From JAAURB01 sp049649525 (GTDB lineage Bacteria; Cyanobacteriota; Cyanobacteriia; Cyanobacteriales; Microcoleaceae): 64,000 nt of DNA. Shown piece after piece: positions 28,220 to 36,165 of this stretch. A program made the position numbers and the translations under genes. The notes beneath the pieces are model-generated. The model was given only the letters and a program-made list of their open reading frames with translations, did not search any database and was not told the DNA's origin. Numbering within the stretch: the first letter of the stretch is position 1; each line of letters starts with the position of its first letter. The stretch spans positions 38,628 through 102,627 of the forward strand of contig JBARZE010000001.1 of the NCBI GenBank assembly GCA_049649525.1, written 5' to 3'.

Positions 28220-29323
28220 TTAGCGGTTAACATTAACAGACTTAAATAACGAACCACAAGCCACACGAGTTCGTCCGGCTGCCTGTTGCCACACGGCTAA
28301 TGCTACATCTTCTAAGGGTTGATTATCGGCTGATAACATCCGCGAAATCATGCTAATTTTATTAAAAGACCAAAACAAACCTGCTTCGAGTAAATAAGGT
28401 TCTCCGGTCTCGGTATGAACTCGGAAATCATACAAAGAATAATCCCGACACCCTAAAGCAATATGCGCCCTCCGCGCCGCTGTGGCTAATTTTTCAAACA
28501 ATTCTGGTGTCACATTGGCGGGACACACGGGTTTAGATGAGGGGTTTTTCGGTTGGCTACCGGGGAGTCCATCCGATTGAATTTCTAATTTATCCTTTAA
28601 AGTCCGAATCGGATTATCCGGGGTAAACAGATATTCTATCATTGGCAAGACTTGTAACTGTCCGTTGCGTTCAACCACCCCAACCCGCACCTCTCGTCCG
28701 GGGATATAATCTTCAATCAGTAAAGTATTATCCAATTCAAACCCGGCAGATAAAGCCTGGGCAATTTGATTTTCATTTTCAATTAAACTGACTCCCAAAG
28801 AGTTATCTTCTGAGTTGGGTTTGACAATAAAGGGGGGTTGCAGGGTTATGGTCTCTCCTGAGCGCAATTGCTGGGCTTTGGCAACCCGTACCCCCGCCTC
28901 AGCGACTACACTACGGGTTTGGGCTTTGTTGGCGGCCAGCGCTGTACAGGGGGCGGCTGAACCGACAACCGGGATACCCAACATCTCCTCAAAAAACGCC
29001 CGAAAACTGGTCATTCCGGGGAAACAGAATAAGTGAGGCACTACCACATCGATTTGCGGGAGTTGATTAATCATTTCGGGAAGTGACATTTTCTCAGATA
29101 GCCGATCTAAACAGCTACCCAATTGCCAACAACCATCCGGGTGAACGACGGCATAAGAACTCTCAACTCCTGTGGGTTGTACGACATCGCGGGCATAGAT
29201 CATTGAGACATTGTAGTAAAACTCAGAAACCCTCGAACCCGCTAAATGCAACACTCGTAACTTAGAGGGAGTGACTGTGGAGGTGTTCGCCGTATGATGA
29301 GTTGTTTGTAAAACCATAGTCAA
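28220..29323 (-). CDS. mysD: MysD-like D-Ala-D-Ala ligase homologue (ATP-grasp)
   Basis: 367 residues. The N-terminus LRVLHLAGSRVSEFYYNVSMIYARD and the block VPHLFCFPGMTSFRAFF resemble MysD as I know it from Nostoc-type clusters. The ATP-grasp core has PPFIVKPNSEDNSLGVS, LLIEDYIPGREVRVGV and YLLEAG for ATP and Mg2+ binding. MysD attaches Ser, Thr or another amino acid to C1 of mycosporine-glycine with ATP, giving shinorine or porphyra-334. Its place between two symporter genes and in the same run as mysB, mysC and an NRPS supports the call. That both MysD and the NRPS are present is unusual, since either one suffices in known pathways. Confidence 0.83.
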   Translation of the reverse strand: MTMVLQTTHHTANTSTVTPSKLRVLHLAGSRVSEFYYNVSMIYARDVVQPTGVESSYAVVHPDGCWQLGSCLDRLSEKMSLPEMINQLPQIDVVVPHLFCFPGMTSFRAFFEEMLGIPVVGSAAPCTALAANKAQTRSVVAEAGVRVAKAQQLRSGETITLQPPFIVKPNSEDNSLGVSLIENENQIAQALSAGFELDNTLLIEDYIPGREVRVGVVERNGQLQVLPMIEYLFTPDNPIRTLKDKLEIQSDGLPGSQPKNPSSKPVCPANVTPELFEKLATAARRAHIALGCRDYSLYDFRVHTETGEPYLLEAGLFWSFNKISMISRMLSADNQPLEDVALAVWQQAAGRTRVACGSLFKSVNVNR

Positions 29324-29375
29324 TTGTTTGATTGTATTAAACTTTACTGAAATCTGGACAATAGACTAAAATATT

Positions 29376-30794
29376 TTATATTGTTTTTGGATTTTGCGGA
29401 ATTAATAATTGAGTCATCCCATAAACAACAACTCCGGCCAACATTCCCGGTAAAACTTCATAAATACCACCGGATAAACCCTTTAAATTCCAAGTAAAAG
29501 CGGCTATCATTCCGACTAACATCATCGCCACTGCCACAGGGGTTCTCACAGGTTTCTGCCAAACTCGCAGCAGTAGTAACGGTCCTAATGCTGAAGCTAA
29601 TGCCGACCAGGAAAAAGTGACTAAAGCAAATACGTTATTATTACCCACCAACGCCATCACCAGAATAATCGCAGTAATGATTAATGTGCCGATTTTTACC
29701 CATCTATAAGAGTGGGCTATCCCCGGAAATAGATCTTGAGTTAAAGCCGCAGAACAAGATATAATTTGTGAATCAGCCGTTGAAATGGTGGCAGAAAATA
29801 ACCCCGCTAACATTAACCCGACGAGACTCGCAGGTAATAGGTCAATTGCGAGGTAAGGTAAGGCTAATTCCGGGTCACCTTGAGTCATTAAGTTGGGTAA
29901 AAGGACTCGGGCCGTTAAGCCGATACCAATGGCACAAAAAGAGTTTATTAAACCCCCAGTCATTTTAATATTACGGGCTTTTGCAATATGTTTCGGTGAA
30001 TCAATTGCCATTGCCCGAATCATGACATGAGGTTGCCCCACAACACCAAACCCCGCGACAATCCAACCGACAAAAAAAGGTAAAAATCCGAAGGGTAATT
30101 TTGCGGGATTAAGGTTAATTAAATCCGGATTAATTGCAATTAATTGATTGCCTAATTCACTCAAGCCACCACAGTTAATTAGGGCAACCGTCAACAGTAA
30201 AATGAGTGACCCAATCATGATAATTCCTTGTACTGCATCTGTCCAAATGGAGGCCCGAATCCCCCCCGAAAAACAGTACAAAACAACAATTACAGCCCCG
30301 ATAATAATCCCTAAATGGTAGTTCCAGCCAAAAACGGCATTCAACGCTTTACTACCCGCCACCAATTGGGCAGCGGCATAAGAACCAAGAAAAGTAATAG
30401 TAATTAAGGCCGAGATCACAGTAACAAGGCGATATCCTTTGTTTTCTTGCCCTAAGAAATCAGAAACTGTTTCAGCATTACGATCTTCAGAAAGAATTCT
30501 TAATTTTTTAAATATCCATAACCAAGCAATATAATCTCCAATCGCCCAACCTAAAGTTAACCACAATGAAGAAACACCAATTTTATAGGCAAAACCCACC
30601 TGACCAATGAATAACAGACCACTCTGACCCGTTGCCATGGCGGATAGGGCAATTAACCAGGGATTAACCTTTCGACTGGCTAACAGATAATCAGCGGTTG
30701 TATTTTGTTGTTGAGTGGTTGAATAGATGCCAACTCCTGTAAATAATAGTAGGAAAAAAACAAATGTAACTGCAACCCAGACTGAATCATTCAT
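29376..30794 (-). CDS. Sodium:solute symporter (PutP/SSS family), copy 1
   Basis: 472 residues with about 13 membrane helices, and the same family blocks as the copy at 26701 (FSGGIRASIWTDAVQGI, GLMLAGLFSATISTADSQI). The two proteins align nearly without gaps and begin with the same pattern (GIYS-T-Q-x-x-T-DYLLASR-VNPWL-ALSAM), so they come from a duplication. This copy lacks the short basic, His-rich insert (KGHHQQR) in the cytoplasmic loop near residue 125 of the other. It follows the DMT permease gene by 147 bp, the largest gap in the run, so an internal promoter is possible here. Confidence 0.88.
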   Translation of the reverse strand: MNDSVWVAVTFVFFLLLFTGVGIYSTTQQQNTTADYLLASRKVNPWLIALSAMATGQSGLLFIGQVGFAYKIGVSSLWLTLGWAIGDYIAWLWIFKKLRILSEDRNAETVSDFLGQENKGYRLVTVISALITITFLGSYAAAQLVAGSKALNAVFGWNYHLGIIIGAVIVVLYCFSGGIRASIWTDAVQGIIMIGSLILLLTVALINCGGLSELGNQLIAINPDLINLNPAKLPFGFLPFFVGWIVAGFGVVGQPHVMIRAMAIDSPKHIAKARNIKMTGGLINSFCAIGIGLTARVLLPNLMTQGDPELALPYLAIDLLPASLVGLMLAGLFSATISTADSQIISCSAALTQDLFPGIAHSYRWVKIGTLIITAIILVMALVGNNNVFALVTFSWSALASALGPLLLLRVWQKPVRTPVAVAMMLVGMIAAFTWNLKGLSGGIYEVLPGMLAGVVVYGMTQLLIPQNPKTI

Positions 30795-30941
30795 GAAGTT
30801 CGATCAATTAATAGTTGAGGTGTCTTAGGGCAGTATCGCGGTTGTCGGTTAACATCTTTTCTCAGTTTCAATTTGATCGAGTTTTGCTAAATCTTTCAAA
30901 GATTTTATCATCACAAAATGAATCAAATAGTAGCTGGCTAT

Positions 30942-31943
30942 TTAATTGAACGACTCGCCATTGTAGCTGTCTGTTTTCTTAATCGTTGAGTGACTTGATA
31001 GGGTAAAATAAATTCCGACTAACACACAGCTAAAACCTACCCAGATATCAAGACCTAGTATTTCTCCAAAAATTATCCAAGCGGCAACAGAACTAAAAAT
31101 AGGAGTCAGCAAGTGACAAATTGAGATAAATTCGGCTGAAAATCGATTTAAGCAATAAGCGAGTAATCCTACACCGATAATCTGGCAAACCACCGCTAGA
31201 GAAATGACAGAACACCAACCATGGATTGAACTCGGTAACAGTTGATAATCACCCATTAAAACAATGGGTAATGCCACTCCCATCCCGACAATTGAACTCC
31301 CTTTAACAATCGCTTGAGAAGTCAATTGAGTTTTCAAATGTTCTTCGATTAAAGGATATCCCCCCAGTAATATAGTCGAAACTAAGGTGACTAAATCCCC
31401 TTGAAGTTGACCACCGCCGTTGAACATATCATGAATTCCAATGATTAATGTTCCGCCGACTGCAATCATCATTCCGGTTATAAAGTGGCGGTCAAACTGT
31501 CTTTTTAAGAATAACCATCCCCAGAAGGCGGTAAACATCGGGGCTAAACTATGAATAACCGATGAATTGGCGATACTGGTTTCAGTCAAAGACCAAGCCC
31601 ATAAGATCAAAGCCGTTGATAGAAGGGTTCCCATCAGCAGCAACAGACCCATTGTCCGCATGAAATTAGGCTGCTGCTGTAAGGGGGGAATGATGGGTTT
31701 AGATGTCCGAATGGCTGACACTCCATTCCAGAGTCCGAGGGTGACAGATGCAATCCAAAAGCGATTAAAAATCGTCGCATAGGGACTCAGTTCTCCCTGA
31801 CTTAACCGGACAAAAATCGGTGAAAAAGAGATAGCAACTAAACCAATAACGAGTGCGATAACCACTCTGAACTCCACTTCTGCCAGCCACTGCGGTACCG
31901 CTGGGGTAACACTGCGCGACCACTCTCGATCTCTGTAGAACAT
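30942..31943 (-). CDS. DMT-superfamily (EamA) permease
   Basis: 333 residues with ten hydrophobic helices in two EamA halves (about 25-170 and 180-320). Typical features are the Pro- and Gly-rich helix ends and HSLAPMFTAFWGWLFLKRQ in the first half. Many EamA members export amino acids and other metabolites. The gene lies 29 bp after mysC, so it is co-transcribed with the MAA genes. Export of an MAA to the cell surface or sheath, or of an intermediate, is an attractive guess, but family membership alone does not show it. Confidence 0.85.
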   Translation of the reverse strand: MFYRDREWSRSVTPAVPQWLAEVEFRVVIALVIGLVAISFSPIFVRLSQGELSPYATIFNRFWIASVTLGLWNGVSAIRTSKPIIPPLQQQPNFMRTMGLLLLMGTLLSTALILWAWSLTETSIANSSVIHSLAPMFTAFWGWLFLKRQFDRHFITGMMIAVGGTLIIGIHDMFNGGGQLQGDLVTLVSTILLGGYPLIEEHLKTQLTSQAIVKGSSIVGMGVALPIVLMGDYQLLPSSIHGWCSVISLAVVCQIIGVGLLAYCLNRFSAEFISICHLLTPIFSSVAAWIIFGEILGLDIWVGFSCVLVGIYFTLSSHSTIKKTDSYNGESFN

Positions 31944-31972
31944 TTCAATCTATTAAATTTTGTTAAGAAAAG

Positions 31973-33340
31973 TTAATCACCCCCCGATTCTACCAACTTT
32001 CCAATATTAAAGTCAATGCGAATCCAACCTTTTAATTGTTTGAGATTACCCCATAAAAGTAATGGAATTTGCCAGTGATGAACCATTAGAAAAGGGAGTG
32101 GATCGCTTACTTGAAAAATTGCATCTGTCCCTTGGCTGATTTTTTGAATCCAACCTTGTAATTTTTTCCAAGAATTCACCTCATTCAATCGCCAAATTTC
32201 GTGATATAGCCAATAGGTAGGTTTACTATTCGCTAAAGGTGTGATAGGGGCTTCTTCTGCTGTTTGACTATCGGTTAAATAAGCCGATGCCACTCCCGGA
32301 TGATTGTAAAACATGGTAATAGCAGAATGAATTCGAGGGTTACATTCGAGGGGATAAACTTTGCCATCGGGGGCTTGAATAAAGTCAAATGAAACTTGCC
32401 CAGTCAGGTTTAAGGGGTTCACAAAACCTTTGACCCATTCTAATATTTCTGGGTTATCAATCTGTTCGTAATTGACTTGGAAAGGAGAAGATTCTGAACA
32501 ACAATGTAATCTTATTTTTCCTTTTCTGACGGTTGAATGCGTACAATATTCTTTTCCTCGGATAAACTCTTGCATAATCCAAGGTTTATCTTGACTAATG
32601 GGTAATTCTTTAACAAACTGTTCCATTTCTGATTTTGAACTCATCGGTAGTCGAGTTAAATCTAGGCGGTGAACAGAATCATAAGGAATACTTTTAAGAA
32701 TATATTGACTACCATCTGCTTCAAAGTCAAAATTCAACACATCTTCTGGTTTGGTAATCAAAAAACTCTTGGGAACCGATAACCCTAATTCCTTTGCTTT
32801 TTCAATAAATTTGTATTTATTATCTAACATTTCGGTAATGTCAGCATCGAAATGAATCACCTCACAATAGGGGGAAAGTAAAGGTTTAGCCAGAGAACAA
32901 TAATAACTTTCGACTGGACTGGTAACCGGAATAAAAACATCTATTTTTTCTCGTTTAACAATTTCCAGTAGTCCCTGACAAAATTCATCTCCATCTTTTC
33001 TCGGGGCAGGAACTGTAAAAAATCCGGTAACGGCATTAGAAAAGCGATGTCCGGTTAACCAATATTTCTGAGTTTCTACCAGAAAAACAGTATGTCCGGC
33101 GGCATGAAATGAACGGGCAAGTTGTAATGCTTTTGTCATCTTTGCCCCGGTAATTAAAATCCGTTTAGGATGTTCGGCAATGACTTTTTTTTCAAAAGGT
33201 TGACGGAGGAAATTAATTAACCAAGCGGTTAGAACAATGATTAAATTAAAAGGTAAGGCAACAAGTAATAAGATCAATGTCCCGACATTTTGCAACAGTG
33301 AAACAGTCTTACGATTTTGAATAAATAAAAGTTGTGCCAT
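31973..33340 (-). CDS. mysC: MysC, ATP-grasp ligase making mycosporine-glycine
   Basis: 455 residues. A hydrophobic N-terminal segment (about 15-45) is followed by the pre-ATP-grasp domain (KRILITGAKMTKALQLARSFHAAG) and the ATP-grasp core: YILKSIPYDS, WIMQEFIRGKEYC and YPLECNPRIHSAI. Length, the N-terminal membrane segment and the STHRKGK-like strand fit MysC. The enzyme phosphorylates 4-deoxygadusol and replaces the phosphate with glycine. It comes 101 bp after mysB and 29 bp before the DMT gene. The gap to mysB contains a CCCC/GGGG hairpin that could weaken read-through. Confidence 0.9.
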   Translation of the reverse strand: MAQLLFIQNRKTVSLLQNVGTLILLLVALPFNLIIVLTAWLINFLRQPFEKKVIAEHPKRILITGAKMTKALQLARSFHAAGHTVFLVETQKYWLTGHRFSNAVTGFFTVPAPRKDGDEFCQGLLEIVKREKIDVFIPVTSPVESYYCSLAKPLLSPYCEVIHFDADITEMLDNKYKFIEKAKELGLSVPKSFLITKPEDVLNFDFEADGSQYILKSIPYDSVHRLDLTRLPMSSKSEMEQFVKELPISQDKPWIMQEFIRGKEYCTHSTVRKGKIRLHCCSESSPFQVNYEQIDNPEILEWVKGFVNPLNLTGQVSFDFIQAPDGKVYPLECNPRIHSAITMFYNHPGVASAYLTDSQTAEEAPITPLANSKPTYWLYHEIWRLNEVNSWKKLQGWIQKISQGTDAIFQVSDPLPFLMVHHWQIPLLLWGNLKQLKGWIRIDFNIGKLVESGGD

Positions 33341-33441
33341 ATTTATAATTTGTTGATATTTTCAATCCTATATTTCGTATTCCCCCCCTTCCGTCCCCCT
33401 GGGTAAAGGGGAAGAAAAGGGTAAGGGTAGAAATCAACCAA

Positions 33442-34278
33442 TTAAGCAGGGAGATAATGAATTAAAGTCAAACCATCTCGCAACGGTAGCAAAACTTGTT
33501 CGACTCGTGGGTCTTCTGCGATCGCGGAGTTGAATTTTGCCACGGCTTCTCCGTTGGCTGTGCGTTGTTGTGGGGGTAAATAAGGCTGTCCTTGGAGGAG
33601 GGTATTATCTACACAAATAAACCCACCCGGAACCAATAATTTGCGATCTAACAGTAAATTAAAATAATCAACATATTCTTTTTTATCAGCATCAATAAAC
33701 ACTAATTCAAAAGACTCCCCAGCATCAGCCAGCTTTTTCATGGTTTCCAAAGCGGGGGCAACTTCAACCTGAATTTTATGACCGTCAGGAGAAGCATCAA
33801 AACATTTTTGAGCAAATTCTGCTACATATTCATCCACTTCACAGGCGATGCATTTGCCGTCATCCGGTAACGCTTCGGCCATTGCTAAGGCTGAATATCC
33901 GGTAAACATCCCAATTTCTAGGACATTTTTCGCTTTCATCATCTGAATAAACAGCTTTAAAGTCTGTCCTTCAATATGCCCCGATAACATTTCCTGTTCT
34001 AAATGACGAACCGTTTCACCATCAGAAAATCGCTGACTCCAGGGTTCTGCTTGAGTTTTCTTGGCTAATGCCGCTAAAGCGTCGGACTCTGGAGTGGTAC
34101 AGTCTTCTAGATAGGGATCTAAACCCGTTGCGAGTTGATAGGCTTGTTTAACCTGTTCTGCCACGTCAGCGGGGATATCTGCTTGATCGATTAATTGAAC
34201 CGCTTTCTCTAACTTTTCGGTTAAAATTCCCAGCGGAGTCACAGGTCTGGCTTGGAGTAATTCAATTGCAAGTGTCAT
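33442..34278 (-). CDS. mysB: MysB, O-methyltransferase making 4-deoxygadusol
   Basis: 278 residues, the same size as the Anabaena MAA O-methyltransferase. The SAM loop is VLEIGMFTGYSALAMAEAL, and FVFIDADKK-type metal and SAM contacts are seen in FELVFIDADKKEY and ICVDNTL, as in class I (caffeoyl-CoA type) methyltransferases. MysB methylates desmethyl-4-deoxygadusol. In many clusters it follows mysA (the cyclase from sedoheptulose 7-phosphate), but here it is the first gene of the run and mysA is not within the window. The upstream spacer of about 1.2 kb is the likely promoter region. Confidence 0.9.
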   Translation of the reverse strand: MTLAIELLQARPVTPLGILTEKLEKAVQLIDQADIPADVAEQVKQAYQLATGLDPYLEDCTTPESDALAALAKKTQAEPWSQRFSDGETVRHLEQEMLSGHIEGQTLKLFIQMMKAKNVLEIGMFTGYSALAMAEALPDDGKCIACEVDEYVAEFAQKCFDASPDGHKIQVEVAPALETMKKLADAGESFELVFIDADKKEYVDYFNLLLDRKLLVPGGFICVDNTLLQGQPYLPPQQRTANGEAVAKFNSAIAEDPRVEQVLLPLRDGLTLIHYLPA

Positions 34279-34512
34279 GTTTATTTAATGATTAAGTTTG
34301 TTGAAATTTTGTCAAGACATTCCAGAATGAATATCTCTATAACGAAATGATGATGAGTTGTACTGAAGCTGCATTCACGAATTGCTGAATTCATGTGAAC
34401 AATTCAACCCTTTTCCCACAGTTGCAGGAAAATTAAGTAGACTACAGACTCTTGAAAATTTCAATAATCTGTGCTATTTCTTGGGGTTTACTGTATAAAG
34501 ATTATTTTTCCT

Positions 34513-34546
34513 AGTTAGGTGATAGGACCTAATTGGGAATTTTTTT
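34513..34546 (+). terminator. Hairpin followed by a T-run
   Basis: AGTTAGGT (34513-34520) pairs with ACCTAATT (34527-34534), eight pairs with one G-T, over a 6-nt loop, and is followed shortly by seven T on the plus strand. It looks like an intrinsic terminator for plus-strand transcription, yet no plus-strand gene precedes it. A small RNA, or an antisense transcript over mysB, could end here. Confidence 0.4.
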
Positions 34547-34560
34547 GTCAGCAGCGGCTT

Positions 34561-34577
34561 GTGATTAAGTTAATCAC
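34561..34577. promoter_or_regulatory. 17-bp perfect palindrome, possible operator
   Basis: GTGATTAA-G-TTAATCAC reads the same on both strands. It lies about 285 bp before the mysB start. The form (two 8-bp arms, 1-bp centre) would suit a dimeric repressor or activator. No known regulator is implied. Confidence 0.4.
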
Positions 34578-34997
34578 GGTCATGGTATATCTTCACCTCA
34601 ATCAGTCCCAGAATTAAGTGAGTCGAATTTGAATTAGTTCTATCCCACTTAAAATCTCAACAGTTATTCACGTTTCTTACTCGCTTATAAACACAGCTAC
34701 GCCTGAATGACTCAACATTCATCGGCGGCTGATTATTCATAAACTTAAATCAACGCTTTCATTGCACGTAGTCAATACTTTTTTGCTTGAATGTATATCG
34801 TAAAATGCTTTTTTTTCTGTCTATGGAACTAATTTGAGGCGATTAAACCATTTCAATAAAAACTGAATCAGAACCTATAAATATTCAGAAACAACCTTAT
34901 TAGTTTACCGCTAATAACTGCAATTGACCCTAACCAAAAGTAGCAATTCGTAAAAATGCACAGCAGACAAAAAAGCTAATCATCTCAGTCAATAGGC

Positions 34998-35270
34998 TTA
35001 AGTAAGTTTACCTAAGTCTCGGATGATTGGATGATATGTGAGGAAATGAATTAAAAATAACTCACCCTCATTCTGCCCGAGCTTCCATTTCAGGTTGCAA
35101 CCGTGATTGATCTGCTGGTCGGGATTTAAAGCTCGCTCAGCTAGTTTAATCTGTAGTAGCAACTGTGAATGGGTTTTAATCACGGGTAAATACTGGGTTA
35201 GACCCTCAAATTGTATTGAACTATACCTCACTCTGGATAGTTTAACCTTTGCCCATCCAGATTTAATCAA
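34998..35270 (-). CDS. Doubtful small open frame
   Basis: 90 codons on the minus strand. The central part reads like a real amphipathic protein (for example THSQLLLQIKLAERALNPDQ), but the ends do not, there is no clear ribosome binding site, and I recognise no family. It may be a remnant of a small gene or chance. It shares the strand of mysB but lies 700 bp upstream. Confidence 0.25.
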   Translation of the reverse strand: MIKSGWAKVKLSRVRYSSIQFEGLTQYLPVIKTHSQLLLQIKLAERALNPDQQINHGCNLKWKLGQNEGELFLIHFLTYHPIIRDLGKLT

Positions 35271-35456
35271 TATTATTATTAAATTTTGTTAATATTTGAC
35301 GTTTTACCGTTATCTTTGATACACTCAGCGACTCTAGTATTGCATGAATTTCTCTGATTCAAGATTTTTACGGATCGGATGTCGAAAGCTCTGCTTTACC
35401 ATATAGATATAGCAATCTAGGATTGTTACCCAAGCTGCTGTTATCGGCTCCGATTC

Positions 35457-36158
35457 ATGTCGCCCAAATGGTTTCTGCTTCACTGGCGTATTCTCCTGCT
35501 GACAATTGTTGCCGGAGCCTTACTGTCGCCATTAATATTAAGCTACTACGTTCGTGTTGCCACCAGTCACCGTCGTTATACGGACTTATCTCAAGTCCCC
35601 CCTGAACCCGTGGCGATTGTCTTTGGGGCAGGGGTATGGGAAGATGGTACTCCGACCCCAATGTTAGCCGACCGAGTCCAGGGGGCGGTAGATTTGTATC
35701 GTCTAGGACGGATTGAGAAAATTTTAATGACGGGAGATAATAGTCAACCTGAATATAATGAAGTCGCCGCTATGCAGTATTATGCAGAGCAACAGGGTGT
35801 CAAAAGCGAAGATATCAGACTAGACTATGCTGGGTTTAGTACTTATGAAAGTTGTTATCGCGCTAAAAAAATCTTTGGAATTGAACAGGCGGTTTTGATT
35901 ACCCAACGTTACCATTTACCCCGCGCTGTCTACACTTGCAGTCAATTAGGCATCGATGCAGTCGGTTATGGTACCCCAGACTGGGGAAAATTTAAAGATG
36001 AATCCATGCGTTTTTATACTCAGCGAGAAATCCTGGCTGTGATTAAAGCTTTACTCGAAGTTCATTTGTTACAGCCTAAACCCACCTTCCTCGGGCCATT
36101 TGAAGGCATGGGCTATCGAGAAGAAGAAATAGAAAACAACCCACAGAAAAAAAGTTGA
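35457..36158 (+). CDS. DUF218 (SanA/ElyC/YdcF-type) membrane protein
   Basis: 233 residues. An N-terminal hydrophobic helix (about 10-30) is followed by the DUF218 fold: PVAIVFGAGVWEDGTPTPMLADRVQGAVDLY, the loop GDNSQPEYNE, and ITQRYHLPRAVY. The set matches the SanA branch, linked in E. coli to envelope barrier function. The C-terminal tail is acidic then basic. The gene is convergent with the methyltransferase gene (7 bp apart). The precise reaction is unknown. Confidence 0.87.
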   Translation: MSPKWFLLHWRILLLTIVAGALLSPLILSYYVRVATSHRRYTDLSQVPPEPVAIVFGAGVWEDGTPTPMLADRVQGAVDLYRLGRIEKILMTGDNSQPEYNEVAAMQYYAEQQGVKSEDIRLDYAGFSTYESCYRAKKIFGIEQAVLITQRYHLPRAVYTCSQLGIDAVGYGTPDWGKFKDESMRFYTQREILAVIKALLEVHLLQPKPTFLGPFEGMGYREEEIENNPQKKS

Positions 36159-36165
36159 TTCTCCC

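Larger units (their letters stand above)
34279..35456. other. Long regulatory spacer upstream of the MAA gene run
   Basis: About 1.18 kb between mysB and the divergent DUF218 gene. There is no trace of a mysA-like frame on either strand. Within it are a hairpin with a T-run (34513-34546), a 17-bp perfect palindrome (34561-34577) and a 90-codon minus-strand frame of doubtful status (34998-35270). The region must contain the promoters of both flanking genes, but no box stands out clearly. Confidence 0.5.

Noticed and set aside
34279..35456. A decayed mysA gene before mysB
   Set aside because: No stretch on either strand resembles a dehydroquinate-synthase-like cyclase.
35423..35605. Plus-strand 60-codon frame overlapping the DUF218 start
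   Set aside because: Out of frame with the clear DUF218 protein and without its own ribosome site.
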